In this document: positions 43,403 to 53,729 of the stretch, piece by piece
How the letters are laid out: each line of letters opens with the position of its first letter
Numbering within the stretch: position 1 is the first letter of the stretch
Assembly: GCA_030220185.1 (NCBI GenBank)
Contig: JASPKZ010004570.1
Location: forward strand, 372,001 to 436,000
Source of the DNA: Diploptera punctata
Lineage: Eukaryota; Arthropoda; Insecta; Blattodea; Blaberidae
Reading direction: 5' to 3'
DNA: 64,000 nt
Translations under genes and position numbers: made by a program
The notes under the pieces: generated by a model
The model's input: the letters and a program-made list of their open reading frames with translations, nothing else
Databases searched by the model: none
What the model was told of the DNA's origin: nothing

Positions 43403-43745
43403 TATATTTTTCTTTTCAAATATAATTTGTCCATCATTAAGGTGTTTAAAAACGAATAATATTAACATTGAAAGAAGCACTACTGGCTTTATAAGTAATG
43501 TTTAAATTCCCAATAAAAAGTCTTCTTAACAAAGAAGCCGCCATTTGCAAAAATCGTAGCAACGGCTCGTAGCATTTGGGGTTAGGGAATTAACTATGTG
43601 TAAGAGAAAAATACGCGTTTAGATTGGAGGCCTAGGTGGCTCAGATGGAAGAGCATTGACATAGAAAGTCAAAGGTCCTGGGTTCAAACCCCAGTCTAGG
43701 CGTATATTTTTCTTTTCAAATATAATTTGTCCATCATTAAGGTGT
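43403..43745 (+). repeat. SINE-C tandem copy, period exactly 300 bp
   Basis: GGAGGCCTAGGTGGCTCAGA begins at 43326 and at 43626; the flanks TATATTTTTCTTTTCAAAT and GGTGTTTAAAAACGAATAAT also recur 300 bp apart. The second tRNA-like segment spans 43631-43702. Confidence 0.88.
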
Positions 43746-43779
43746 TTAAAAACGAATAATATTAACATTGAAAGAGTTG

Positions 43780-43835
43780 TTAGCATGGTAATCATTCCGA
43801 GATGTTGTTACAAAGTTTCTAGGAGTCATGAAAAT
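43780..43835 (+). pseudogene. transposon-derived pseudogene, part 3
   Basis: Codes for AW-stop-SFRDVVTKFLGVMK, the piece expected between parts 1 and 4 of the same pseudogene. Confidence 0.6.
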
Positions 43836-43930
43836 AAACTGAAGATGAATGAAAAATTCATTCGAAACCAATGGTTTTAAATCAAATAAATGTGAAATTG
43901 TATGAGGTGAGTTATTAAAAATATGTTCTC
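43828..43930 (+). mobile_element. about 100-bp hammerhead element
   Basis: CTGAAGA (43839-43845), stem II GAATG/CATTC, GAAA (43864-43867), stem III ACC/GGT with loop AAT, then TATGAGGTGAGTTA and a TATGTTCTCCACTCACTATT end also seen at 22.5-23.0 kb. It interrupts the pseudogene after GVMK. Its TSD is not clear. The ribozyme core looks intact but the cleavage triplet would be GUU. Confidence 0.65.
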
Positions 43931-44084
43931 CACTCACTATTAATAATATAAAAGACCCAGATTACAAAAACTTGGTAAATAAAATATTGAATGCATTCAA
44001 GCAACTTGGATGTAACATAAGTCTCAAGGTCCACATGTTACATTCTTACTTGGACTACTTTCCTGAGACTCTTGGGGATTACAG
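43930..44084 (+). pseudogene. transposon-derived pseudogene, part 4
   Basis: Encodes KDPDYKNLVNKILNAFKQLG, CNISLKVHMLHSYLDYFPET and LGDY. It stops at the 1.3-kb GC-rich insertion and resumes at 45381. Confidence 0.75.
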
Positions 44085-45380
44085 TTGGGCCCACTTACCA
44101 CCCCTGGGGATACCTCAGAATAATTCCTCTACTCCCCAGTCAACTGCTTTTTTCTCCCTATGTCTACTTCTAAACCACATTGGAACTTCATAAACTTAAA
44201 ACCAACATCCAGGAGGATGTGTTGGAGTTACCAATTCGGGTAAATTGGTGAGCTACATAGAACGTCAGTTCGCTCAGTCCTGACGACCCCACAGTTGGTT
44301 CACGGGCTCCATGAGCCTGGCAGGGAGGACTGCTTTGCTTGAGAACATTGCAGATCCACAGACCGTTCCCCGATTCTACCTCCAGGGACATATCCTGCAG
44401 CCATTGTGAGACCAGCTAGGGCTTTGGTTTCACCAAGCCCTGCAAAGTGAAACTTTAGTACATTCAAGTGCTCATCTCCTGGCGACCCCACAGTTAGTCC
44501 ACAGGCCATAGCCTTAGCCAGGAGTCAGTGCAGGTTCTCCCATTCTGGGCTGATCCGGGCCATGCCCTAGTCTACCTCCCAGGGACATGTCCTGCCACCG
44601 TTGTGGGCCAGCTTGGAACTCGCAAGTTCCTGCAGGAAAGCTTATAGTATGACAGGGTGACAATCTCCTGCCGACCCCACAATGGTTCACAAGTCCATCG
44701 GACTTAGCTGGGAGGACTGATGAGCAGATCCACCAGCTTTCCCCCTGTGCACCACTCAGGGACGCGTTCTGTTGTTGAAGTGGGTCCAATCTGAGCATTA
44801 GTACGTCAGGTTGTTCAACTCCTGACGACCTCACAGTTTGTCCTCGGATCAGTAAGTTCGGTCCTGGATTTGGCTAAATGTCCCCCACAAACAAAAAGAA
44901 TGGAACAAATCCCCCAAACACAAAAGGATTGCCCTGCGCCTCCTCCATAGCTGACTGACCTGGTCTGTAATTCCCTAGCTAAGTCGCCATGGTATTTTCC
45001 AGACCATCCCGTTCGCAAGACTAGGACTGCCGTGAGACCAGCACACTGAGCAATGTAGGCATGCAGGGAGCTCATTTCCCTGGCCCCCCCACAGTTGGTA
45101 TTCGGGTTAAGCTGGCCTTATCAGGGTTGACGCAGCATATCGTAATACTACGCCAAGGCACCTGGGGTACCCCATAACCAAGCCATGTAGTTCCCCTGCA
45201 TCTAACCAGGTATTGTCCTCGACCTCCCACGGATTCCACCCGGGGCGCAACTCCTGGTGTGGGGCTAGGATAGTGAGCACATAGTACGACAGGGCGCTCG
45301 TCTTCTGTCGAACCCACTTATGGTCCTCGAGTCCCTTGGACTTGGCAGGGAGGACTGACAAGCAGATCCACTGACCTTTC
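44085..45380. repeat. 1296-bp GC-rich insertion of diverged tandem units
   Basis: Flanked by a 14-bp TSD CTTGGGGATTACAG (44071-44084, 45381-45394), so it arrived as a unit. Inside, a GACGACCCCACAGTTGG-like word recurs at about 44280, 44478, 44668, 44821, 45083 and, weakly, 45310, giving units of about 150-260 bp. It is visibly richer in G and C than the AT-rich surroundings. The minus-strand frames here share repeated words (LPAKS, QICSSVLP-like) and are probably repeat artefacts. Family unknown. Confidence 0.7.
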
Positions 45381-45560
45381 TTGGGGATTACAGTGAAGAA
45401 CATGGGGAAAGAATGCACCAAGATCTCAAGGAATTAGAATCAAGATACCAAGGCAGGTGAAGCACCACTACTGTTGGATGACGAAGAAAGAAACTCCTAC
45501 AAGTGTTTATAAATGGAAGCCAACAAGAAAAAGCTTCACATGTAAGAAAACAAGATCACA
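45381..45560 (+). pseudogene. transposon-derived pseudogene, part 5
   Basis: Reads on from LGDY as SEEHGERMHQDLKELESRYQ and GR, then decays with stops. The HGERMHQD word is a hallmark of this widespread family. Confidence 0.75.
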
Positions 45561-46254
45561 TTGAATACTGAAGATTAACTGTACTCTTTATCACTATATA
45601 TTAAATTGGCAATTTTATTGACAATATTGCAATATTTAGTAATTTCTAACAGTGACTGCACTATTATTTTACTTAAAACATCATAAAAGAAGTTTGTCTT
45701 AAAACCACTGCATTTGTGCATTGAGCGTTACAATAATCTCTGTTTTATAAAAAATCCTAACGTGATACAAGGAAACAGTTCGCAGATTCAGTTTCAGCAC
45801 ACCTGAAATATATTAGGGCAATGTTCTGAAAGTGGAAATTTGTTGCCCAGTGTAATTATTGTAATGCTGATAAAACATTAATTCTTCTTTCTAAAAGTGA
45901 TAATATAAGTCTCATCAATATTCGTTTCATTTCTCAAGCCTTCAGCCTCTCACTTAGGCTTGAAAAACACATATTTATCAAGGAAGGGCTTGTGGGCTCA
46001 TAAAGTAAGACACCTAATGGAAAGAAGTTGTACTAATTGCTCATCACCATGCTGGACAATGTAACTCAATGCACAATCTTCAAGGCTCGAGATAAAGGCC
46101 CATAGGTGATCTTTACTTTGTATCATAAGTGCTCTCATTATGTCTATGGAGGGAATGAGAGTACAAACTTTTACAGTGAGAGAAAAATAAAAGTCTTACA
46201 GAAATAGAAGAGACAATTAACTATTGTTATTATACACATAACTAAAGAGACAAA
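45561..46254. other. intronic sequence, no gene recognised
   Basis: No domain, exon or known repeat seen. Confidence 0.35.
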
Positions 46255-46350
46255 TTTGTGTCTGAACCGGGATTTGAACTCAAGATCTATAGCTTTACAC
46301 ACTGACACTCTATCATTGAGATACTTAGGCAGGCATACCTTCTGGAGCAA
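46255..46350 (-). repeat. SINE-F tRNA-like segment
   Basis: The minus strand carries a tRNA-like sequence with B box AGTTCAAATCCCGG, a partner of the plus-strand segment at 46530-46610. Confidence 0.6.
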
Positions 46351-46529
46351 GCAAAAATTCTTCTTTCTTTAATCCCATAAATAGTGAAACTTGTGTTCAT
46401 AAGACTTAATGGGAGTGCTTCTATAGCAAAAAGCCATTATGATGTGATTTTGATGCAAAATCAGCTAATAACAAACCTTATATGGAAAAGATTTAATGGG
46501 AGCAATTCTACTGCAAACCATTATGATGT

Positions 46530-46610
46530 TGTCTAAGTAGCTCAATTGTAGAGTGTCAGCATGTAAAGCTGGAGATCTTGGGTTCAAATCTCGGCTCATA
46601 TGGAACGTTT
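46530..46610 (+). repeat. SINE-F tRNA-like segment
   Basis: GTAGCTCAATTGTAGAGTGT and GGGTTCAAATCTC form A- and B-box-like parts. Same family as 46255-46350, in the opposite orientation. Confidence 0.6.
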
Positions 46611-46671
46611 TTCTCTCTAGTTATGTGAACCATTGCCTACAGATGACTTGTCTGGGAACTTTAATTTCAAA

Positions 46672-46688
46672 ATTATTATTATTTTTAA

Positions 46689-46725
<37 letters not shown>

Positions 46726-46805
46726 TTTAATATTATTATTATTATTATTATTATTATTTTTAATATTATTATTATTATTATTATTATTTTTAATATTATT
46801 ATTAT

Positions 46806-46838
<33 letters not shown>
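46672..46838. repeat. (ATT)n and (GTA)n microsatellite
   Basis: Four ATT-repeat blocks separated by TTTTTAAT, ending in a GTAGTAGTA run. Confidence 0.95.
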
Positions 46839-46946
46839 GCTTGAACTATCTGTACCCCATATTATCTGTAAAATAGTGCTACATAAGATTGGAAACACTA
46901 GAATTGAAGAGTCCCTAAGTCTGGATTTCAAAATTAATAGGGATAA

Positions 46947-47050
46947 TATTTAATTTTGAGGTTATTGGGAAAGCTGACGATAAAACAGAATTGTTTTGAA
47001 ACATGTCCAAGAACAAATCAACATTAATATTGAGGTAAGATGTCCAGACT
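46947..47050 (+). mobile_element. 104-bp solo hammerhead element (retrozyme-like)
   Basis: Perfect 14-bp TSD ATTAATAGGGATAA (46933-46946, 47051-47064). It contains only a TTTTGAGGTTATTGGG start, the hammerhead, and an AATATTGAGGTAAGATGTCC end. There is no coding sequence and no inverted partner, so this is the simplest form of the family. Confidence 0.88.
46965..47015 (+). ncRNA. hammerhead ribozyme, canonical core
   Basis: CTGACGA (46974-46980), stem II AAAACA/TGTTTT (46982-46987, 46992-46997) with loop GAAT, GAAA (46998-47001), palindromic ACATGT (47001-47006) and GTC with predicted cleavage after C47007. All invariant residues kept. Confidence 0.8.
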
Positions 47051-47308
47051 ATTAATAGGGATAAGCATAACGAAAATGTTAAAGAAAAGAGGTACAATGT
47101 TAGCTGCTTAACAAATTCTGTGTGTCTCCTGGCCGAACAAGAGCTGCCACTCTTAACGAAAATGTAAGTTTTTTTGATAAGCACAGAACATAATATAAAC
47201 CACTGAGAATGTTAAAAAAAATCCTGAAAATGTTTACATAAAATATCTTATGTTAAGATAATTTAATACTAAGTCACCTATATTTATATTATTCTCAATA
47301 TTTTGTAC

Positions 47309-47566
47309 CTGTTCCTCCTCTTGCTGAGCACGTTTTTCTTCTGTTACTTCTTTTTTATCAAGTTTTCTTTTTTTTCTTTTTACGACTCCTTCTCCAAATG
47401 CTTTCATTGTTCCGAGTAATGTTAATTCCTCATCTGATACTCTATCTTCAGATTTGGGAGTTATATGAACTTCGTCAACATTTTCTTGGGCTTTTTCAAG
47501 AGTTTCATCCTTTTCTTTCTTTATGTTCAGTACCAAAGGTACAGGAATTTTCTTTGGACTCATAAC
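47309..47566 (-). CDS. DDX52: DEAD-box helicase DDX52, exon 2 (charged N-terminal region)
   Basis: The minus strand acceptor TTTTAAG precedes GTTATGAG and the exon runs 86 codons to CAG before GTACAA. It encodes VMSPKKIPVPLVLNIKKEKD, an acidic stretch, SDEELTLLGTMKAFGEG, then a lysine-rich VKRKKRKLDKKEVTEEKRA. This low-complexity charged segment precedes the helicase core in DDX52 proteins; LTLLGTMK probably corresponds to LDFFGNKK of vertebrates. Both splice phases are 0, so exon 1 joins exon 2 directly; a small missed exon cannot be excluded. The in-frame ATG could serve as an alternative start, but exon 1 is well conserved. Confidence 0.88.
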
Positions 47567-48679
47567 CTTAAAATAAAAAAAATAATATTAATAATAGTAT
47601 TTAATAAATACTAATAGTAATTATTATCTTCAATACATATAATAATATACTCTTATTAGTATATAAGAATTATTTATTAGTATATGAAGAATTATTAGTA
47701 TATGAAGAATTTTACAAATGTGGTAATTTTATAAGAATTTTATGAATACAAAAAAAAAAAGCTATCAAATTATGTGCAGGACCTTTTTCACTACCCAACA
47801 CACAATGTAGAGTGGAAGCTATACTATCATTGTGAGTTGAAATCCTCTCTTAAATTGAATGTATACATTTCAAACATTATAAGTGAAAATTAAATAAAAT
47901 ACTTTAAAGTGTTTTAAAGTGTAAAAAGAGGGAACATTTGAGATAGAAAATTAATGATTTTGAAATGAATGTAAAAAATAGGAACATCAGAGAATTATAT
48001 TAAGGAGTTAGGATAGAAATGAAAGGGTTCAGCATAGAATAAATATAATTAGGAATGAAAATGGGGATATGATTGAGACAGGAATGTAATAAACAGACGG
48101 AAAAATTACTTTTATTAGCTGCTAAATGTATAAGCAGAACAGGGTATTGAAGAGAATGATTTACAGAGAGCAGAAATATTAATTACAGAGCCAAGTCCAT
48201 TAGAGTTTGAAATGGCAATAGAAAAATTAAAGATGTAAAAGCACTATGTTCAGATGGGATCCCAATAGAACTCATAAAATCAGGGGGAGAAAAATTTATG
48301 GAAAAGATACACTGGTTGCTTGGTATGATTTGGAAAAAAAAAAAGGGGGGTTCTTCCAAATGAATGGAAAGAATAAATTATCTTACTAATGTATAAGAAA
48401 TAAAAATAAAACCAATTGCAATAACTATAAGAACATTTTATTACTTCCAACTTCGTATAAAATTCTAACAAATATTATAAGTTTATAAGCACTCGAGTGG
48501 GGTTTTTAAGGTGGGCTAATGCAAGTTGCTTCAACAGATGGCGCACGCATCCAGTTTGGCCTTCACAGTATGTGAATCCAGTTAGTCAGCTTTAAGTATC
48601 AAGATGGTGAGACGAAAGTTAAAAATTGTAGGTAGGTGACGTCGTCCTCAACTTTGTTAAAATATGTATAAAAAATTAA

Positions 48680-48722
48680 CTGGAGCGCTTTTGGAAGTTA
48701 TCTTCCATCTTCTGCAGGTTGA
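48680..48722 (-). ncRNA. hammerhead-like motif, left arm (U4 to A)
   Basis: The minus strand has CAGAAGA (48708-48714), stem II GGAAG/CTTCC, then AAAA in place of GAAA and AGCGCT. Confidence 0.5.
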
Positions 48723-48729
48723 GCTTCTG

Positions 48730-48780
48730 CTACTCCTGCAGAAGATGGAAGATAACTTCCAAAAGCGCTCCAATTAATTT
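48730..48780 (+). ncRNA. hammerhead-like motif, right arm (U4 to A)
   Basis: CAGAAGA (48739-48745), stem II GGAAG/CTTCC, then AAAA for GAAA, AGCGCT, C17. Mirror of the left arm; probably inactive. Confidence 0.5.
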
Positions 48781-49049
48781 TATATACATATTTTAACAAA
48801 GTTGAGGACGACGGCACCTACCAACAGGTACAATTTAATTTTTAACTTTCATCATACGACTTCACCTCAACGGAATTTGATATGAATTTTACTAGTATTG
48901 ATATCAAGATGGTGAGATGAATTTTGCTGGTGCATCGTATTATTGTGTGTAAAAATTACTTTAGGTACAAGCCTGCTCGACAGGTATGTGATGAATTCAT
49001 TGTATGTAAATATTATGCAAAAAATACAGCAGAAGTCTTCCTTCTTAAA

Positions 49050-49330
49050 ATCTCGTAAGTGTTTGCAGACAGAGTGATCAGTGCTTGGTCTCTTTCCACC
49101 TTGCTCTCCAGACCTAACAGTGTGAGAGTTTTACTTGTGTGGTAACCTGAAAGATAAGGTTTATAGAACCAATCCTCACACATTAGAGGAACTAAAAGAA
49201 AACATTACTAATGAAATCAGAAAGATTACAGTGGAAGAACTAATTCAAATCAGTCAGAATGTGATTTCCAGATAAAATGCATATAAAACCCAAAAAGGAC
49301 GACCCACATATATTATAAGGTAAGATTACA
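49050..49330 (+). pseudogene. DDE transposase C-terminal fragment (Tc1/mariner superfamily type)
   Basis: With small shifts the plus strand encodes a PPCSPDLTV-like stretch (PxSPDL is the hallmark of the catalytic region), then KDKVYRTNPHTLEELKENIT, NEIRKITVEELIQISQNVIS. It is part of the insertion 48484-49405 in LINE A. Confidence 0.7.
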
Positions 49331-49704
49331 TGTAATACATTGTATACAGTTAAAGCAGGGAAGCTGCGCACGGCTAATGTAGCATGGATACAACATATAA
49401 TATATATTGGTATCCAGATATACTTCCTACATTCATGGCATAATAGAAGATAATCAATGTAGATTTAGAGGAAATAGGTCAACAATTGATCATATTTTAG
49501 TATAAGATAGTGTCTAGAAAAGAAATGGGAATATGATGACACCCATATTAAAAAAAAAAAAACATACAATTAATTTAAAAGGGGAGAAGTTGTATAGTAT
49601 CCTGCTGGAATTCTGAATTCCTAAAACATTGGTTAGACTTATTTGAAAGTATCTAATTGGCACACAAGGTGTAGGATACAGTTTTCAAATTCAAAATGGG
49701 TTAA

Positions 49705-49945
49705 CCTTTTCACTGCTGAGATATTTCCTGCCTTTAAAACACTCCTTGCTCAATGCAGGGAGAAATATGGAAAAAGTTTATTTAGGTTCCTAGGAGATGG
49801 CAGTATATGCCTGCTTCGTTTGAAAGCAATGCAATATGTATTATATAACTAGCAGGCGTTTGGAGTTGAGAATGGATATACATACCCATAGCACAGCAAG
49901 CATTTTCTTTGCCAACGGATATACCCGTTTGTAGCAGTGTAAAGG
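49705..49945. mobile_element. 241-bp piggyBac-type MITE
   Basis: TTAA on both sides (49701-49704, 49946-49949), with inverted ends CCTTTTCACTGCT and, on the other strand, CCTTTACACTGCT. The interrupted LINE A reads AATGGGTTGAAGCAAGG in other copies, so the target was this site. No transposase. Confidence 0.85.
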
Positions 49946-50788
49946 TTAAAGCAAGGGCATGCATTAATTTCCTCAGCTATTCAATTTTGTACTGAAGCAT
50001 CTAATCAAATTTTTAGATGGTAAAGACGGTGAACAACTCATGATATTAATCACTTTTGGTATATATGCAGCTAATGTAGTACCGGTATTATTAGATAATT
50101 GTGAAGAAATACTAAAAGCCAACACACTCATATTTAATAACACTAAGAAACTAGGGTATATATTAATAAAAATAAATATGGTCACATATGAAAATAATAC
50201 ATTATATAATGAAAATGGACAGTTAATAACAAAAAAGAAAATTTTTTTGAAGTGATTGAATTCAAATACATAGGAACAACAATTACAAACAGGAATGAGG
50301 TGCATAAAAGAAATTAAACATACACTCAACTCTGGAAAAGCATGCTATTATGCATTACAAGGAATCTTGTCAACTCAACTTCTCTCAAAAAAATGTTAAA
50401 CTAAAAAAATAAAAAAAGGTTATTCTTCCAGTAATATTATATGTATGCAAAACATGATCTTTTACTTTAAGGGAGGAGAAAATATTGTATTTGAGTATAA
50501 AGTTCTTAAGAAAAATTGTGAGTCAAAGAGAGACAAATAGATGAATGGAGAAAACTACATACAACAAGCTATACAATCTTTATGGGAAACCAGATGTAAT
50601 AAGAAAGTTAAGTCTTGTAGACTACAATGGCAAGGACATGTGGCACGAATAGGGAATGAAAGAAGAGTATGAAATTTCTTGTAGAAAAATAAGAGGAATG
50701 TGCCCAATAGGTAGGTGAGATAGAATAACATTAGCATGTATGTCCACACAGTCATGAACCTTTGGTTTCGATAGTGCCAGTTAGTTTT

Positions 50789-51457
50789 ACCATAACTTAA
50801 GAGAATAAATTATAGAATGAAACAAGTTTTATTCAATTGGGCAGGTTAATCTCTAATACCAATCTCATTTGGAACTAAACTTTTCTCCCTACAGGATAAA
50901 ACTTTATAAATTATAATAAATATTTTAAGTAACTATTGGAAAAAAGTACATAAAATGGCATATTAAGATAGTAAAGAAAATTACTATTATGATGAGAAAT
51001 ATTTCTATTGAAGCATTACAGAACACCTCATAGTTAAGATTTATTCCTTATACCTCTGTCTCTTATCATCATCATCATCATTTTTAAGACTGTTTAACAA
51101 TTTTTTTCACAGCACTCTACGACAATTCAATTTTTACAGTTACAAATGTTTGAGCCTAGTATCGCATTTCAAAAGCAATATTGAAATATTTTGTGGTGTC
51201 CCTATAGTTGGTTTAGGACTCCAGGATGCCTACATATCAGTATGAGAAGGAATATAATCATGACATGTCATGGCCTTCATTGCTAAATGTTAAAAATATA
51301 GTTACAACATATATATATATATAAGAATGCATGTGTGTTCAGTAAAACATTCATTTAACAAACAGAACTGTAAAGGAACTATGTAATATGAGTAGTTCAA
51401 CAAATATTGATTCCATTAAATTATCCAGTTATAGGATGAATTCAGTTTGTAAAAAGT
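50789..51457. other. intronic sequence, no gene recognised
   Basis: ACACCTCATAGTTAAGATTT near 51025 resembles the fold-back cap without a partner; a short (AT)n tract lies at 51307-51325. Nothing else recognised. Confidence 0.35.
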
Positions 51458-51785
51458 GTCCACTGCTGTGATATCGTGGTAGCATGCTGCATTGTCATGC
51501 AGTGGGCCAGGGTTTGATCCCCAGTCAGGACAAGTTTCATGGGTGAGGTTGTTTTTTGGAATTATTCCTCTTTTTCCTCACTTGTAAGACAACTGCCAGG
51601 AAACTTTAAGGCCCAAATGGTCCCGAGCATCATATGGCCATTACAATCATCATTATTCATATTCACCTTAGATTAAGTTTAGGATTAAGGATGCCTCTGG
51701 CACACAAGGTGTCCCAATCTCAGAAGTGGGTTACAATTAAGCCAATGCCAGGAGAGAACACCAGAAATGTCAAAGTAACAACCTG
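51458..51785 (+). repeat. SINE-A, long variant
   Basis: tRNA-like head GTCCACTGCTGTGATATCG with B box GGTTTGATCCC, the SINE-A body, then an extra 3' part (AGATTAAGTTTAGGATTAAG, AGAAGTGGGTTACAATTAAG) that also occurs in the copy at 53220-53579. Confidence 0.8.
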
Positions 51786-52454
51786 CAGCATTGAAAAAGG
51801 AAGTTTGTAAAAATTATATATTTTATGGACAATAAATTATTATACGGAACAGGCAACTAATGCCTAAACCAGGAAGTGAAGAAGAAATTATTATATAATT
51901 TATATAATAAATTAGTTACATTACAGGATAATAATGCTGAGTGGGCAGAACACTATGATGTATGTATAGGATAATACATTAGATTTTAATAGCACCAAAT
52001 AATTCCAACTCCGTAAATCTCTAGATATAGTGCTAATTGGCTATTCAGATATGTATCAAGTTATTATATAGTATTTTTGGGTATATGGATTTCTCTCAAA
52101 CTCTTTGGATAAAAATCAAGATCTGATCATTGATCTCATCTCTCCCTTACTAGTACGTTACTGACATTCTTAAAACATGGGTAACCAAGCAACATAAAAT
52201 GACGTGGGATGGTAGGAGAAAGCTAGGGAAGAGTTTCTAGTTTTCAGTACAAAATTTTAGCGCTAAAATGAACTATATCTCTTTCCAGGACCAGTCAGTT
52301 CATTCTCCCACAGAATTAATATACTGAAAGCACATGAAGAAAGATGACTTTAATATGAAATATCTATCTGTTGTCTAATGTGCTGCATCTCACACTGAAG
52401 TCATTAGCAGTCTTTCTCTCCAATACTTTGAGGTCTTAGAATTTTCATGTTAGA
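51786..52454. other. intronic sequence, no gene recognised
   Basis: No exon or repeat recognised. Confidence 0.35.
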
Positions 52455-52830
52455 CAGTGATACAGTTGTTCAGATGACCTTTGTTAATTTCTTTATCAGG
52501 GTGATTGCATAAAATGCATTTTGGTGAAGGCAGAACATTGATTTTGTGGAGGTGTTTTGCCAGACAGTTGTGGCCCGTTGTCATCCTAAAATGTGCTACT
52601 TCTATTTTTCTTGGTATGTTTGGTGTATCAATATGTTTTATTAGGCATTCCCATTTTTTTTTCTGGCCACTGTTTGAAGCCTATTGTTATTCATAATTTT
52701 GAATTTTAACTTTATTTGGCGTTTCACTGAGGAGTAAGATGTTGGTTTAGATCTAGGCATTTGTTCAATGCGAGATCCTTTTTTGGCGAGGAGATCGGCT
52801 TTTTCAATATCTATCCATTGTTGAGTCATA
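52455..52830 (-). pseudogene. Jockey/R1-like RNase H end fragment
   Basis: The minus strand encodes QWIDIEKADLLAKKGSRIEQ, similar to GNEIADGLAKKGT of the element at 58040-61295, then a decayed C-terminus. Confidence 0.6.
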
Positions 52831-52867
52831 ACTAATCTTTGTAAGGAGTTAATTTTAAGTTACCTTA

Positions 52868-53178
52868 TTTACTCATAGATGTCATGGATGGCATACAGTC
52901 AACACACCGACCAAATGAGACATCCAATAGGCAACTAAGGTATTACTAGGACATTGATGTCGGTAAATTTTGCTTAGACGCCTCTTTATTCAGGCTTAAA
53001 GATCTTCTATGAGCCTGACTCAGGATCCACGGCTTAAAAGTTCCTCCTGGAGGACCTCCTGCTCCTTGGATTTTTCCATCCTAAAAAAATCCATCAACCC
53101 TGGCCGGGTTTGAACTTGCGACACTCGGAACTAGAGAGGCAAGGAGTATAACCACTAGTCCACCAGGGCCGACTATAT
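52868..53178 (-). repeat. SINE-E, complete copy
   Basis: The minus strand starts with tRNA-like GTCGGCCCTGGTGGACTAGT and B box AGTTCAAACCC, then GATGGATTTTTTTAGGATGG and a body ending near TGACATCTATGAGTAAATAA. Confidence 0.8.
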
Positions 53179-53219
53179 GAAATTTACTGCATTTATTTTA
53201 ATTCAATGCCCTAGGTTGT

Positions 53220-53579
53220 CATTTCAATTTCTGGTGTTCTTTCCTGGCATTGTCATAACTGTAACCCATTTCTGAGGTTGGGGAGCCAGGAAGGCAGGGT
53301 TACAGCTGCCCCAATGATATGATGGCTGATAATCATTATGCTGCACCAGGAGAGTCCTTAATCCCAAGCTTAATCTAAGGCAAATATGAATGATGATGAT
53401 TATGATGGCCATATAATGTTCACAGACTGTTTGGGCCTTAAAGTGTCCTGAGATTTGTCTTAAAAGTGAGGAAAATCCTAGAAAAATCCTTACCCATGAG
53501 ACTTGTCCCAACTGGGGATCGATCCCAGGCCTGCTGCATGACAAGGCAGCACACTGCCTCGAGACCACAGCAGTGGACT
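53220..53579 (-). repeat. SINE-A, long variant
   Basis: The minus strand head AGTCCACTGCTGTGGTCTCG with B box GGGATCGATCCC-like part near 53515, the SINE-A body and the long 3' part shared with 51458-51785. It lies 63 bp from helicase exon 1, inside intron 1. Confidence 0.82.
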
Positions 53580-53642
53580 ATTGCATTATATTGTAATTTA
53601 AACCCTCAAAAATAGCTGGACCCCAATGGCCTTTATACATAC

Positions 53643-53729
53643 CTTAAGTTTAACAGCATCATTAGAAAATCTTTTGAAATCAAATTTTGCTCCAACGGTA
53701 AGTTTGCGAAATATGTCTTCTGAATCCAT
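53643..53729 (-). CDS. DDX52: DEAD-box helicase DDX52, exon 1 (start)
   Basis: The minus strand ATG at 53729 opens 29 codons, MDSEDIFRKLTVGAKFDFKR and FSNDAVKLK, then GTATGT. The N-terminus DIF.KL..GAKFD..RF..DA is strongly conserved in DDX52, which fixes this start. The product is an ATP-dependent RNA helicase, related to yeast Rok1, acting in the nucleolus in 18S rRNA maturation and small-subunit assembly. The six exons seen here give about 287 residues covering the charged N-terminus and most of RecA domain 1 up to just before motif II. Introns are 6.1, 9.8, 0.1, 12.6 and 19.9 kb, filled with transposons. No clear promoter motif was recognised upstream. Confidence 0.93.

Larger units (their letters stand above)
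48616..48901. mobile_element. 286-bp inverted hammerhead-type element
   Basis: 19-bp TSD TATCAAGATGGTGAGAYGA (48597-48615, 48902-48920). Two arms of about 95 bp run head to head around 48715-48735, each with a CAGAAGA-type hammerhead-like motif and CCTCAACTTTGTTAAAATAT. A CACCTCAACGGAATTTG cap lies at the right. The arm sequence matches the 3' end of the PLE at 30240-30384. Confidence 0.88.
47925..50788 (+). mobile_element. LINE A, old and decayed copy with nested insertions
   Basis: Starts in the linker (AAGAGGGAACATTTGAGA), runs through RT (about 48290-48480 and 49430-49700), resumes at 49946 and ends GTTTCGATAGTGCCAGT near 50785. Many stops and indels. Interrupted by about 48484-49405 (transposon fragment with a hammerhead-type fold-back) and by a MITE at 49705-49945. 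It is the oldest LINE A copy here. Confidence 0.85.

Noticed and set aside
44188..45421. Several overlapping minus-strand frames of 67-106 codons in the GC-rich block
   Set aside because: They share repeated words because the DNA is tandemly repeated, have no conserved domain and start and stop with the repeat units.
47561..47563. ATG in exon 2 as the true DDX52 start
   Set aside because: A strongly conserved N-terminal exon with matching phase exists at 53643-53729, and an AG acceptor immediately precedes exon 2.
53050..53100. A minus-strand MDFFRMEKS reading as a missing DDX52 exon
   Set aside because: The same sequence occurs in the SINE-E copy at 38.1 kb, so it is repeat-derived; exons 1 and 2 join in phase without it.
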